Assembly: GCF_030272615.1 (NCBI RefSeq)
Contig: NC_081410.1
Location: 225,421,415-225,485,414 of the forward strand
Direction: 5' to 3'
DNA length: 64,000 nt
From: Cryptomeria japonica
Taxonomy: Eukaryota > Streptophyta > Pinopsida > Cupressales > Cupressaceae
Shown here in pieces: positions 49,001 to 62,124 of the stretch. The first letter of the stretch is position 1. Every line of letters begins with the position of its first letter. The notes under the pieces were generated by a model. That model was not told where the DNA came from. It saw only the letters and a list, made by a program, of their open reading frames with translations, and ran no database searches. The position numbers were made by a program, and so were the translations under genes.

Positions 49001-49622
49001 GGATTTAAATAAATTAATAAATAAAATTTAACACACATGCATCATTTACTATTACAAATAAAATATGATACTTATAGGGTGTTGTCTCTCCAAATAGACA
49101 ACCCCTGGTTTTACGAATGTACATAGGTCTAGGTTTGGTTCTCCATAATATTTCCATGGTCACATGGATAATTTTCCTGCGCATCTCAATTACACATTAG
49201 TACTTCCAAATAACCTCATATAATATTTAAACACATGAATAATAATACACATCAAACACTCTGCATACAATTTAACATTAAACAAATCAATCTATCTTAT
49301 ATTCAAATAAATCCACATAAGTAATTATCATAATCCTCATAATTTTGATCCATACATAAGACATGCATTCTATTTCTATCATCATAGTAAAGTCCTACAA
49401 ATCCAATAATGACATACATCATCACAAAGTTATCCTATTCTAGAATCATATAAAGTTCTATATCTATAATGCATAGAAATGAAGCATCAATATACATCAA
49501 TGTTATCCAAATCATGGAATCATATAAGTTCTAAATCCATAATGCATAAAAATAAAGCATCCATAATAGTCTCAACATGAAAATCAATGAAATGCTAGGA
49601 TGAGTCGGGGTAGGGCCTCACA
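45405..49622 (-). repeat. 3' LTR of element G
   Basis: Aligns with 54574-58832 across its length with scattered substitutions and microsatellite length changes. No gene is recognised within. Features from left: AT-rich 45405-46040, (CA)n at 46042-46080, homopolymer C/T runs at 46180-46210, a GC-rich block at 46370-46690, (TA)n at 46757-46830, then long AT-rich sequence. Confidence 0.95.
46370..46690 (-). repeat. GC-rich island in the 3' LTR of element G
   Basis: About 320 bp of high GC with degenerate repeats of a tag-cgg-...-ggcc type, set in an AT-rich LTR. The matching block in the other LTR is ~55500-55880 and differs in repeat content. It may be a promoter or leader region; no ORF is convincing. 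Confidence 0.6.
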
Positions 49623-49677
49623 CCCTCCCCCTCTAGGCATGAAATTCCTCCTAGAGTTCATAAAAAATATTGGGGTA

Positions 49678-52600
49678 CTATGATCTCATACATGTTGCGT
49701 CCTCACATGAAGCCGTAACCTCATCATAGCAATCCCACTGGACCCTAACCTTGTCTAGCTCTCGACCTTGAAGGGCCAGCGTCCGGTGTGCCAAAATGTG
49801 AATGGGCTCCAAAGCTAGCTATCTGTCTGACTCCGCCTGCAAGGCATCCCAACCTAAAATATGAGACTCATCATAGATATACTTCCTCAAAACTGATACA
49901 TGAAACACATCGTGGATGCGTGATAGGCTAGGTGGCAATGCTAAACAATAGGCAACTGGTTCTATCCTCTCTAGGGTCTCAAATGGTCCTACAAAGTGAG
50001 GTGCGAGCTTAGAACCCTTTCCGTAATAGATTGGACTCTTATGCGGTCACACTCTCAAGAAGACTTTGTCTCCAACCAAGTAGCTACGATCTATCCTCTT
50101 CGCATCTGCATACTTCTTCTATCTATCCTGTGTCTCTCTAAGACACTACCTAATCAAATCCACCTGCTGCTCCATATCCTGAACTATCTCAGGACCAATA
50201 GCAACTTTGTCCTCTATGTGGTCCCAACTCAACGGTGTCCTACAAGGCCTGCCGTATAATGCCTGATAGGGTGGCATTCCCAATGAAGTGGGATGCCCAT
50301 TGTTATAGGCAAACTCCACTAAGGGAAGGTACTCTTTCCATCTGGTCTGATGATCCATGACATACATACGAAGCATATCCTCTAACACCTGGTTAACCCT
50401 CTCTGTCTGACCATCCATTTTCGGATGATAGGCTATACTGAAATTGAGCTTGGTACCCATAAATGCCTATAATGCCTTCCAAAAGGAAGAAGTGAAGAGG
50501 GAATCCTTGTTAGAAATAATCTTGTGTGGAACACCATGAAGTATGACAATGTCTCACAAGAACACCTATGCTACTGCTAGTGCTGTGAAGGTAGTCCGAA
50601 TTGGTGAAAAGTGGGCTACTTTGGTCAACTTGTCAACTGTCACCAAGATGGCATCATGGTGATGAGATGACATAGGGAGACCAATGATGAAATCCATGGA
50701 TATAGTATCCTACTTCCACTCTAGTATAGCATGAGACTAGAGCAACCCACTTGGATGGTGGTGCTCTGCCTTGACTCTCTGACACTCGAGGCATCGGGCT
50801 ACTAACTCAGTAATGAGCTGCCGCATTCTTGGCCAATGATATAACTATCTCAAGTCAGCATGCATCTTCTTAACTCCAACATGTGCTGCATAAGGAGCTC
50901 TATGAGCCTCCGTAATAATGAACTCTTGCAATCCCCTGAAAGAAGGTACATAGATGCACCCTCTATAGCGTAATAGTCCATCGGACTCTAAGGAATAATC
51001 CACATATTTCCCTTCTAGAGTTTCTTGAGATTGAACCATCTGAAAAACCTCTAAGTACCATCCATCCCCTGACAACTGTTACAATATATGATCTTTCAAA
51101 TCTATGCCCATAGGTATGGTGTATACCTCATGATGTCTCCTACTCAAAGCATCTGCAACTATGTTTTCTTTCCCTTTGATGTAGTGAACGTCAAAATCAT
51201 ACTCACACAAGAACTCCATCCATCTCCTTTGACGTGCATTAAGGTTCAGCCGGGTAAAAATGTATTGAAGGCTCTGATGGTCTGAATGAAGCTCAAAATG
51301 ATGGCCCAAAAGGAAGTGTATCCACCTCACAAGTGCATGCACTACTGTTGCAAGCTCAAGGTCATGAGTAGGGTGGTTAAGCTCATGAGTCTTAAGTTTC
51401 CTAGACTCAAAAGCTATAGCCCTACCATCCGGCATAAGGACTGCTCCTAAACTTTCTAGGGAAGCATCTGTACAAACCATGAAGTCCGCTGAGGGATCTG
51501 GCACTACAAGGATAGGTGCACTAGTAAGTGCTTTTTTGAGTTCCTAAAAGGCCCTCTCGCACTTCTCTATCCACTCAAATTTCTTTCCTTTACGCTGAAG
51601 AGAAGTAATAGGATGTGCAACTCTAGAGAATCCCTCAACAAAGAGTCGGTAATAACCTGCTAAGCCCATGAAGCTCCTGACCTCTATCACACTGGTTGGC
51701 GCTAGCCAATCCATAATAGCTATGATCTTTGATGGGTTAACTGAGATCCCATCACCAGAAATAACGTGCCTAAGGTACTTGACCTCTGAACGAAAGAATG
51801 CACACTTCGACAAACTACCATACAACTGATTGTCCCTCAAACACTGCAAAACCTGTCTCAGGTGCTCCTCATGCTCCTTCTCATTCTGAGAATATATCAA
51901 TATGTCATTGAGGAACACAATCACAAAACAGTCAAGAAATGTGTGAAATACCCCATTCATGAGGCTCATGAAAACAACTGGAGAATTCGTAAGACCGAAT
52001 GGAACCACGGTGAACTCATAGTGGCCATATCTAGTGCGAAATATGGTCTTGTGGATATCGCTTTCCACTATTCTCAAATGATGGTATCTTGACTTCAAAT
52101 CAATTCTGGAAAATACTTTGGCATCCTGAAGTTGGTCAAATAAATCACCGATCCTGGGCAAGGGATATCGGTTCTTGATGGTTACTTTGTTTAACTAATG
52201 ATAATCCATGCATAATTGAAGAGATCCATCCTTCTTCTTCACAAAGATGACTAGTGTACCCCAAGGGGATACGCTAGGATGAATGTGACCCTTCTCTAGG
52301 AGTTCCTCAAGTTGCATCTTGAGCTCATTAAGCTCATTTGTGGTCATCCTATAAGGTGCTCTTGAAACTGGCTCAGCTCCTAGTATAAGGTTTATATGAA
52401 AGTCAATCTCTCTATGGGGTGGTATTCCAGGTAGCTCTGAAGGAAACACGTTTGAATATCCCTTAAGGATAGGATGGTCGTCAATCAATGTTTCCTTTTC
52501 ATCCTCTTCCCCTCTATCACTGATGGTGATGGCAAATAACTAACATCCCTTTCGCATGCTCCGCTTAAGCTGCATTGCAGAAATCATATGAAGAGACATG

Positions 52601-53124
52601 GGTCTCTGAATCCCGGTGATTACTATGGGTGAACCATGATCATCCTCACACTCGATCTCTTTCAGGCGGCAATCCATCTTGGCTCTATGGGCATAAAGCC
52701 AATCCATGCCAAGTACGATGCCATATGATCCAAGTGGTGTAACTCTAAAGTCTACTAAGGTGGTGGTATTGCCAATTTGAAGTTGACATGCCCTAACCTC
52801 TGATTCCACTAACACTCTAGCCCCTGAAGCTAACTCCACTTCTCAACTAACACCTTGTCTAGTTGCCACTAGCCCGCAACGCTCCACAACTAATGGAGAT
52901 ATAAAGGAGTCAATAGCTCCTAAATCAAATAATATAGATACACTACTACCTCTGATCATATCTACAGCCTCAATGACTGTGGCCTGGTGCTCTGCCTGGC
53001 GGTTGTCAACCGCTGTGAAGACTCTATGGGACCTGCCCATATCTCCAACTATAGGCTCTGATCCTGCCATCCTCTGATTCCCTACCATCTGACCCTGAGG
53101 AAACTCTCTTGCCATGTGTCCCAT
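49678..53124 (-). pseudogene. Element G pol: protease, RT, RNase H, integrase, chromodomain-like end
   Basis: One frame from the knuckle region at 53124 to TAG at 49678, with many stops but no net frameshift. Protease has FDLGAIDSFIS, where DSG has become DLG. RT has [11 protein letters not shown] and FLNDILIYS, where the first Asp of the DD pair is now Asn. RNase H has CTDASLESLGAVL and ADALSRR. Integrase has the GVKKMHADLR zinc part, CLECQRVKAEHHHPSGLL, SNKDSLFTS (catalytic Asp to Asn) and DGQTERVNQVLEDMLR. The C-terminal LDKVRVQWDCYDEV region resembles a chromodomain. These would copy and integrate the element; the active-site losses make it dead. Confidence 0.9.
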
Positions 53125-54397
53125 GGCTCCACACGTGAAACAAGCACTGTGCCTGAAACTGGATGCCCTGAGGCCTAGAGAAAGGTTGTCCCCCTATCCT
53201 GCTAGAACCACTGTACCCACTCCTGGAGGACTGTTGAGTCCTCACCGGAGATGTGTAAGGAACCTAGGATTGCTGATCTCGCCTCTGACCCCGAGATTGC
53301 CACTGTTTGGGCTTTTCACCCTACTGACTCTATGGAGGCCTCTGCCTCTGGTTCTGCTATGATTGTTGTGGAGGAGGGGGTTTGGAGAACCCCGATGTGT
53401 GTCTATTATTACCCTTCCAATGGGGTTTCTAAGACCCTTATGTCTGGGGTATAGGGTTTCAGTTCTGGAACTGATCCCTTTTATCCTGTGGCCTGACCTG
53501 AATCTCCTCTGCTATCAAGGCCTTCTCCACGGCAACCCGAAGGCTCCCTGGAGTGGACATCCTCACTGGTCCTGCTATGCCAGTATTCAACCCTCTGATA
53601 AAATGGTTGACGAGAAGCTTCTCCTCTTTTAGGTAGTCCACATATGGCAAGAGCTCGAAGAACTTGCTCTCATACTGGGTCACTGAGAGACCCTTCTGTT
53701 GGAGGTCATGGAACTCATCTATCCTACCTTGTCTATAATGCTCTGACAAGTACCTCTCCCTGAACCTCTCTGTAAAAATATCTCATGTGAGGGTATCTTC
53801 AACTAAACCACACTTGTATTCCTCTTGTCTCCACTATGTGGAGGCCGTTCCTCTCAATAGGTGGACTGCTACACATGCCTTTAGATTTCTCTCGTAGGAG
53901 CACAATGCAAAGCACCTATCCAGGCTCAAAAGCCAAGCCTTAGCTTCTACCCCGTTGGTAGCTCCCCCAAAAGATGGTGGCTGGAGGTGCATAACCTCTC
54001 TAATTAGATCCTCTGGATCCTGACGTGATCTCTCATGATACACTGGCTCTGCTACTAGAGGTGGTCTTGGTAGGTGAACGGACTCGGGCTGATGCCCAGC
54101 CTGACTCTCTATGGGATTAGGAGGTGGACTCCTACTCCATTCCCTATTTGTCGATCTATGGCTCCCTGAGTTTTGGTTTTCAACATGATGATCTCCTGCT
54201 GGAAGCCTATCCTGGACTATACCAATCAGGTTCTAGAGTGCTAATAAGATGTCTTGGTTTGGGTCAACCGGTCGTTCGGGAGGAGCCTCTGAGTTCCCTT
54301 CTGGAATCGATTCCTCCCTATCAACCTCTTCGCATGCCATGCATACAAGCCTAGGACCCCTCCCGCGCTTGCAAGCTTGTCGCGTCGTCGGAGGCAT
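53125..54397 (-). pseudogene. Element G gag
   Basis: Starts MPPTTRQACKRGRG at 54397, ~160 bp after the primer site. The capsid-type part includes DPEDLIREVMHLQPPSFGG, AKAWLLSLDRCFALC, EFHDLQQKGLSVTQYESKFFEL and LVNHFIRGLNTGI, as in plant gypsy Gag. Near 53125 a one-base frame change separates it from the knuckle CFTCGAMGHMAREF, whose last Cys is lost. Stops occur near 54232 and between 53750 and 53834. It would form the particle. Confidence 0.85.
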
Positions 54398-54558
54398 CCT
54401 TATGAGAAAATAAAATAAAATGAATTAAATAAATAATTTTTCAAAGAAATATTTAATTAATTAATTAAAATTAAATATCATAAAAATTAATATAATATAA
54501 TTAATTAAATAATTAAAGTGAAACGTAATGGAGAAAGGTTCCTAGTGTTGGAAACCTT

Positions 54559-54573
54559 GCTCTGATACCAAAA
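54559..54573 (-). other. Primer binding site of element G
   Basis: The reverse complement ttttggtatcagagc contains a perfect iMet site three bases from the 5' LTR. Confidence 0.9.
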
Positions 54574-57500
54574 TGTCATGCCCAAACTTTTGGGCATGAA
54601 CGAAATAATTTTTTTTTAAAACATGTCCTAATAAAACTAAGTTTGCTAAAATAATGCTGTATCAAGTCTTGTCTTAACTACGTTTGAATTTTTCTTCAAC
54701 TAAAGTTAATTTAAATAACTATGTCAAGTAAGTCGGATAATCTAACTTACATGCGGAAAATTAACTCTCCAAAGAATTAATTATTATCTCATCAATTAAT
54801 AAATAATAAATTTATTTAAGCAAAAACTCCTAAATTAATTGACAAGAGATATTATTAATCTCAATTAATCTTTCTAATCATTGTAGGAATTAATTATATT
54901 AACTCTAGCAATTGGCTTTTTAAATCCCATGATATATTTTAATAATAGTTATAATATGTCTAAAATCTGAATAAAGGGCTAAATAAATCCATAATAAAAA
55001 TTACCCTATAAAGTTTAATCTCGACAAAACCTAAAGTTAGGTGGACTACAAATAGTCCGCTATGGCCAAAATAACTTACAAAGTCATTATAATTTCCTAA
55101 AAGATTAACCTCCAAAATAATTTAAAATTTAAAACATCATATTTAAATGTTTATATAAACCTATAAAATATGAATGTAAAAAAATTAATCTAAAGTTAGA
55201 GTTATACGTTCATATATATATATATATAACACACACACACACACATATAAGGATATAGGGTTCCTTTAAACAAGGGAACTAACACATATTATTATTTTAA
55301 AGGGATGGGGAATACCATATTCGAAATTTGAATGGGATTCCCCCCCCCCTTTTTTTTTAAAAATTCTAACCCTAATAATAATATAACAATGATAACCTTT
55401 TTTTTTTTTTTTATAAACTTAACCCTCCATTCTAAATTTTATTCTTTTTTTTTTTACAACTTCAAAGCTACCCTAACCCGAACTGGGTTAGGGTTTTATA
55501 TTTTTGTGCAGGGAGGAGGAGGTCGAAAGTAAAGGCGGAGGAGGAGGGTCGCTTGTTCATTTGGTGCAGGTAGCGGCGGTGGGGTGGAGGCCTTTCACAG
55601 GGGGGTGGTGTGTGAGGGCGCGACCACCGCAGCGGTGTTGTCAGTGCCACTGCGGGTCGCGGTCCGTAGAGACGCTGCGGTGTCCCTATGGGACGCGACC
55701 CGTAGCGGCGACCATGGTCGCCTCTACGAGGCGCGGCCCGCAGCGGTGTTGCGGCGCCTCTGTGGACCACGACCCACAGCAGTGCGTGTGGCATCTCTAT
55801 CGATCGCGGCTCACAGAGAGCTCACGCCGCCCGGGGGGGGCTGTGGGAACCTCAGCTCCAGGTCCCCTTGGGTAGGGTTTGCATGAATTTTTTTGTTTTA
55901 AAAATTTTTATTCTATTTTTTTTTTTAAAGATTATACATATATATATTATATTTATGTATATTTATATATGTATATATATATATTTTTTATATGTATATA
56001 TTTCTATATGTATAAATATATATTTTATATATGTATATATATATATATAAATATTTATGATTTTTTTTTCAGGGATAGATTTAGTTTCTAATTTACCTAA
56101 ATATGACTATATTCCTTTGCTTTCTAAATTATACAAAAATTAACAAAGTATTGACAACATGGAAATAGAGGCAAATTTCTTTTATTTACTTTAACCAATC
56201 TGTTTATATTTATTTTTCCTAAAAATCACTTAAAGGAGATTTTCAAAACTAATAGATTTAAATAAGGCATTTCTTTTTCTATTGACAATCTAGTTGCTAA
56301 CTTTAGAGATGGATTACTATTTCTAGATTTATTTACTGCAAATAAATAAAGTGACAGAATTTAATAAATTTTAACAACTATAATAGACTAGAAATCATTT
56401 GAAATAACCCTTAGAGATAGACAGATTACATCTTTTTAACCATAATTTGTAAAAGGGAATAGATATGCTTACTTTTCTCTCATTTTCATTATTTCAATAT
56501 GCATAAGGAACCAAACTGAACTTTTATTTTCAGAAATAACATGCATACAACAAATATTATTTCAATAACTATAAGAACTTAATCAAAAATAAATATTTCA
56601 TTTTTGCAATAATAACTTAATAGAATAATGCATTTCTTTAAAGCATATTTAGAATACAATGTAGTCAACATTACAATGGGTGAGATACCCTACTAGTATC
56701 TCATTTCTATTAAATGAGGACTTTAAATAAAATGAATACATTTCCTTTTTTTTTCAAAATAAATACAACATATAGCTTTTCTTTTACATTGCTGCAACTA
56801 AAAAATAATATCCCATCCCCAAATCTTTTTCTGCAAATCAAGTAAAACTAGCAACTCCTAGCTTGTCTTTTTTCTTTTCTTTCCAAGCAACCTGAAATTA
56901 AATCATAAGGCTTTGACCATGGAGAGCTCACCTCCTAGCCTAGGCTTTCTAGAAGCCACCCCCGAGCTTGGAGAACCAAGCCCTAGACAGGTTACACACA
57001 AGCAACACAACAAACAATGGAAAAGCACATAACAAACACTTTCCCAACCAAGGCTACACTTCATCACAAAATGTGATGTTTTTACATGGGTGGAAGTGGA
57101 CCAAATACCCTGAGGAGACTGCAAGAATGGTAGATCACAAAGCCATCTCATGGCAAACAAAGATATATCATAAGTACATTAACCGCACATCCTTATGCCC
57201 CCCAGGGCATCCATGCCATACTTTCTCACCTTATGACCCCCAAATGCATACACAAGGCTATGCAGCAAGGGTCACATATACAACCCTTGAGATCACTCTC
57301 ATAAAGAAAGCCTCTCACTGGAGGGCTATCAAACTCCTTCCACCCATACGGCCATCCTACTCTCCCAAGAGTAGAAGGCCTTGGTTACTCCCAAATCACA
57401 AAAAAAATGCATAAAAGAAATAACAGATAGGTCACATAATAATTTCACAAAGGAAAATACAAGAAAACAACTTACACATACAAACAATCTTTCCAACATA

Positions 57501-58832
57501 AACATGCAACATGAAAGGGAGAAGATGAACCAACCTTCAATCTACCCAAAGGTTTGCTAGAAATAGTTTAAGGATGAGCAGCCCAATTCCACAATTCTTT
57601 CTTCTACACTTGGCCAAATTTCTATCCCAGAACTATTCTTTTCAAAATTTCATGATCTCCAAAAATGGAGAGTGGGTGATTACCCACAAAATCTCTAATC
57701 CTTGCCTAAAAAGGCCTCAGTGAGAGTTCTCACAGGTTACTAAAACTGAAAAAAGAAAAAGTAAGAGAAAGTGGGAAAAAGAATCTCACATAAAAAAGGA
57801 AGGTTATCTAACCTAGATGGTACCTTCTAAATTGAATTTTCGCTCACTTTAGGAAACCCACTTTTTGAGGTGACTAAACAGTCACATGGGAGTAGTCACA
57901 TGCCTAAAAATACTCCTAACCCATAGGTATACCTTATGGACTTAAGGAAAAACCTTTAAACTACCCCTAGGAGTCCATTTGACCCCTTAGAAACCCATCT
58001 GAAGTTAACTTTCGGGTCAAACTTAAGTTGACCACTCCAAAGACTCTCTACCCAAGGAAAATTTGGGACCACACTCAAATATTTGAAAGGGCTTTGGTTA
58101 AAACAACTCCCTCCAAGAGACAAGTCAAAATCAGTGAGACTAATCAGCACATGTGTCAAGTGACACAATAAAATACATTACAAAATTATTCATGGAAATT
58201 GTCTCTTGTTGGATTTAAATAAATCAATAAATAAAATTTAACACACATGCATCATTTACTATTACAAATAAAATACGATATATACGGGGTGTTGTCTCTC
58301 CAAATAGACAACCCCTAGTTTTACGAACGTACATAGGTCTAGGTTTGGTTCTCCATAATATTTCCATGGTCACATGGATAATTTTCCTGCGCATCTCAAT
58401 TACACATTAGTACTTCCAAATAACCTCATATAATATTTAAACACATGAATAATAATACACATCAAACACTCTGCATACAATTTAACATTAAACAAATCAA
58501 TCTATCTTATATCCAAGTAAATCCACATAAGTAATTATCATAATCCTCATAATTTTGATCCATACATAAGACATGCATCATATTTCTATCATCATAGTAA
58601 AGTCCTGCAAATCCAATAATGACATACATCATCACAATGTTATCCTATTCTAGAATCATATAGAGTTCTATATCTATAATGCATAGAAATGAAGCATCAA
58701 TATACATCAATGTTATCCAAATCATGGAATCATATAAGTTCTAAATCCATAATGCATAAAAATAAAGCATCCATAATAGTCTCAACATGAAAATCACTGA
58801 AATGCTAGGATGAGTCGAGGTAGGGCCTCACA
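54574..58832 (-). repeat. 5' LTR of element G
   Basis: 4259 bp, counterpart of 45405-49622. The (TA)n/(CA)n block at 55214-55245 and the GC-rich block at 55500-55880 differ in length and repeat number from the other LTR. No gene is recognised. Confidence 0.95.
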
Positions 58833-58837
58833 ATAGT

Positions 58838-59897
58838 GTTGTGCTTCCTAAAGCAGGTTGCTTTACCTGGTTAGCTTTGAGGAAAAGGATTTTAATAAGT
58901 GATAAATTGGAAATATTACACATTGCTAACTCTTTTGCTTGTGTATTATGTAAAGCTGAAACTGAAACTGTAGACCATTTACTCCTTAGGTATCCCTTTT
59001 CTCAGTAATGTTTGCTCCATGTTGTGGAGAAACTGAATTTATCTCTATTGCTACCCTATACTTTATGGGAACTTTTCCAATCCTGGCCTACTCTTTTCAC
59101 GTACTCTTTATTTTCTAGCATTTGGAAATGTATTCCAGCAACTGCCATTTGGTCAATCTGGTGGGAATGAAATAAAAGAATTTTTAGATAGATTGAATCT
59201 TCAACTCATTTGGTACTAGAAGGAATTGATAAATGTGCTTCAGAACAGGTTAATGCTTATATCAAGAACATAAGTAGCAATTTTAATTTTTCATCTTGGG
59301 ATGGCCGCATTATCAAGATTTGGAAAGGTCTTGCTATCCCTTCTTTTTAAGCTACATTTGGCTAGGAGATCCAGTCGATCAACAAAAACCTAATTAAATG
59401 GGAACCTCCTCCAATTGGCTTTGTCAAATTAAATTTTGATGGTTCATCTAGAGGAAATCCTGGTGATTCGGAAATTAGAGTTCGTATTAGAGGTCATTTA
59501 TGTTCTCTTTTGGCAGCTAAATCATCTTCTATTCCTCCTCACACAAACAATTTAGCAGAAGCTCTTGCCTTATTATATGGGCTAACATTGGCAAAAAAAA
59601 CTAAGGTTCCGCAGGTTACATGTTGAAGGAGATTCTTCTATTATAGTGAAAGCTTGCATTTCCAGATATTCATTTAACTGGAAAATTTCCTACATTTTAA
59701 AGCAAGCATGGTTGTTACTAGATTCATTTGAGGAATGTTTCATTTCTTAGATATTCAGGGAAGGTAATTAAGTAGTAGATGTATTAGCAAATTTGGGCTA
59801 TGATAAGCTGGAAGTGGACTCCACATCTCCAAATTTCAAGGTGGAAAGTTTTCCTCATCTAGCAAGCATTATCAATGATGAAAAGAAAAATATTTAA
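58838..59897 (+). pseudogene. LINE F ORF2, C-terminal zinc and RNase H region
   Basis: Resumes after the atagt duplication with VLPKAGCFTWLALRKRI and CVLCKAETETVDHLLL, the zf-RVT region after plant RTs. An RNase H domain follows: KLNFDGSSRGNPG (~59430), NLAEALALLYGL (~59550), VEGDSSIIVKAC (~59630) and VVDVLANLG (~59778), covering the expected acidic residues. A frame change lies in the A run near 59594, and stops occur. Plant L1 elements are known to have acquired such an RNase H domain. ORF2 ends at TAA 59895. Confidence 0.85.
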
Positions 59898-62106
59898 ATG
59901 ATTGACACAATCACCCTATTATTCAAGATTTTGACATAATGTATTAACTCTGGTTTTGTAAAGCGAGTAGTTAAAGATGTTTCTACACTCACATCAAGTT
60001 GATTTAAAGCCTGGCATGTTCGGTTTTATTATTTCGAGCTGATTGATTGTTCATCCTTCATCTTTGCTGGCAATTTTATGGCGGCTGAAATGGTGTCTGT
60101 CAATTTCTCATTCACCTTCCATGTTGGCAGTATGATGGTAGCTTATTCTATGAGCTTCCATGTTGGCAGTACGATGGCGGCCTACCCTATGAGTCTCGTG
60201 AGATCAAAGATATCTCTTTGTTTGATCTCACACATGTGGCATCCTTTGCTACTATGCAAAATAATTAAAAAAATAGTATCAAGATTTTTGCTCAAACTTG
60301 CTAATAAGTTCATAGCAGATGGAGATTCAAAATGATTTTGGCAGGGAATGTGATTATCAAGATAGCCATTGTTTTTATCAGGTTTCAATTCATAACTTGC
60401 TTGTTCTTGCCTCTGTAGCCTGCCCTATTTTAATGCATTATGAATTGTTCTCCACGAAACTATAGAGTGCCCATGATAGTTGTTGCTTGGGAGATGTCAT
60501 TTGAGGACCACATCATCAAAGACCAGTTGGGTATTGTCTTCAACACCTCCTATCAACATTGTAAATGAAGTATCCAGAGAATTATCGGTGAAGAAATACT
60601 CTATTTGTAGGAGAAAAGGTTTCTTTATCCTTCCTAATTGGTTTCTATTTTTCTTTCCAATATAGTAGACTTGCTACAGACTTGGGTTCCCTTAAAGAAC
60701 ATCATTCATAAAATGATTTGGGCAGATTTTTTGAATGACAAACAAATTCTGGAAGCCATCCACTAGTATGATTTTTGGAATGGTCAGGAAAAAGTTGGTG
60801 GTCTATTTCCCAAGTAGCTTCTGCTCACTCATGAAGAATTTCCCCCAATCTTTGATATCATAAAGTGGACACTCTGATTGTAGAATGTAAGACCCTTATA
60901 AATAGTTGCTCGCAATGCTAGGAGAGGTTTAAATTCATACTTAAAAAGATGAATCTTATCTATTTAATTCCATGCCATACTAGCGATTTTAGGCCAAGAT
61001 CATGGGAAAAGAAAACTATCTGCTATCTCTCCGCCAGTGCTAGTGGGTAATGAAGCTTCTATGTAGGTTAATAGAATTTCTCCTCCTCTTCGGCTCTCAT
61101 TTGATAAAGTTAATGAAATCCATTGTTCACCGATTGAAGACCTAATATCTTCCTTTGCTGCACTCAATGTTGGAGATGGATTTTTGTCAGGCTCGTAGCC
61201 TATGGAGGAGTAACTTTTTATGTTCATACAGGTTTTGGGGCCAACCGATCAATGTTGGAGATGGATTTTTGTCAGACTCACAGCCTATGGAGGAGTAACT
61301 TTTGATGTTCATATAGGTTTTGGGGCCAAACAGTTCAGCCTAATAGGTTTTAGTCTCTTTGGTTTTAATCCAACCGGTATAGCAGAACTGGTAGTGGAGA
61401 CATTTTGTAAATCAATATTGTAGTACCGGTAATGGAGGCTCTCTTGTGAACCGGTTAATAGGACAACATACCGGTATTCAAGTTCTGGTATAACACAACC
61501 AGTAATGATGGCTTTTTCTTCAGTGGACTGGTATACAAATCTTCTCACCGGTAACTGGTTTTAGTCTCTTCGGTTTTAATCCAACTGGTATAGCAAAAAT
61601 GGTAGTGGAGACATTTTGTAAATCAGTATTGTAGTTCTGGTAATGGAGGCTCTCTTGTGAACCGGTTAATAGGACAACATACTGGTATTCAAGTTATGAT
61701 ATAACACAACTGGTAACGAAGGCTTTTTCTTTAGTGGACCGGTATACACATCTTCTCACCAATAACCAGTTGTGGAAGCTCTATAGTGAATCAGCATACA
61801 GAATGGCATTCTAGTACTCAAGTTTAGTGGTAACCGGTTGTGGTGGCATTTTTTTATTAGTGCTTTTGGATTTTATCTAGATCTACTAGACTCAATTTTG
61901 GCCTCTGAGGAATGTACTATGGGCAAAATTCATCTCTTTCTTAGGATCTTTGGGGGATTTCTTCTTATAGCTCCGATTTCTCTTTTTTCATTGTATCTAA
62001 GCAAGGATATAGGTTTTTCTTTCTGGTTCTTTCCCTATTGAGCTCTTGAACCAATTATTTTATTAATATATATTTTAATGGCTTGCCACTTTTGCCAAAA
62101 AATAAG
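59898..62106 (+). other. LINE F 3' region with tandem duplications
   Basis: About 2.2 kb without recognised coding sequence. Two tandem duplications occur: an ~82-bp unit (tgttggagatggatttttgtcag...) at 61168-61335, and an ~217-bp unit at 61341-61557 and 61558-61774, rich in accggt-type hexamers. The end reads atggcttgccacttttgccaaaaaa, like plant LINE 3' ends. Part could be an older insertion. Confidence 0.55.
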
Positions 62107-62124
62107 TAAATAAATAAACAATAA

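Larger units (their letters stand above)
45405..58832 (-). mobile_element. Element G: Ty3/gypsy chromovirus with 4.2-kb LTRs
   Basis: 13.4 kb with LTRs at 45405-49622 (4218 bp) and 54574-58832 (4259 bp) and target duplication atagt (45400-45404 and 58833-58837). LTR ends on the element strand are TGTGAGG...ATGACA. The order protease, RT, RNase H, integrase and a chromodomain-like tail is that of a plant chromovirus; very long LTRs fit the Tekay/Del group (inference). Confidence 0.92.
19600..62106 (+). mobile_element. Element F: plant L1-type LINE split by C and G
   Basis: LINE coding sequence is found in three collinear pieces: 19600-24703, 44830-45404 and 58838-62106, about 9 kb once the insertions are set aside. 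The order is ORF1, endonuclease, RT, C-terminal region, zinc/RNase H. An 18-bp direct repeat (taaataaataaacaataa) flanks it at 19582-19599 and 62107-62124. The repeat is low-complexity, but it fits both element ends; the 3' end reads ...ttttgccaaaaaataag, like plant LINE tails. It appears close to full length, though dead. Confidence 0.85.

Noticed and set aside
55868..56091. Open frames rich in Tyr/Ile/Phe
   Set aside because: They come from the (TA)n block in the 5' LTR of element G; no protein character.
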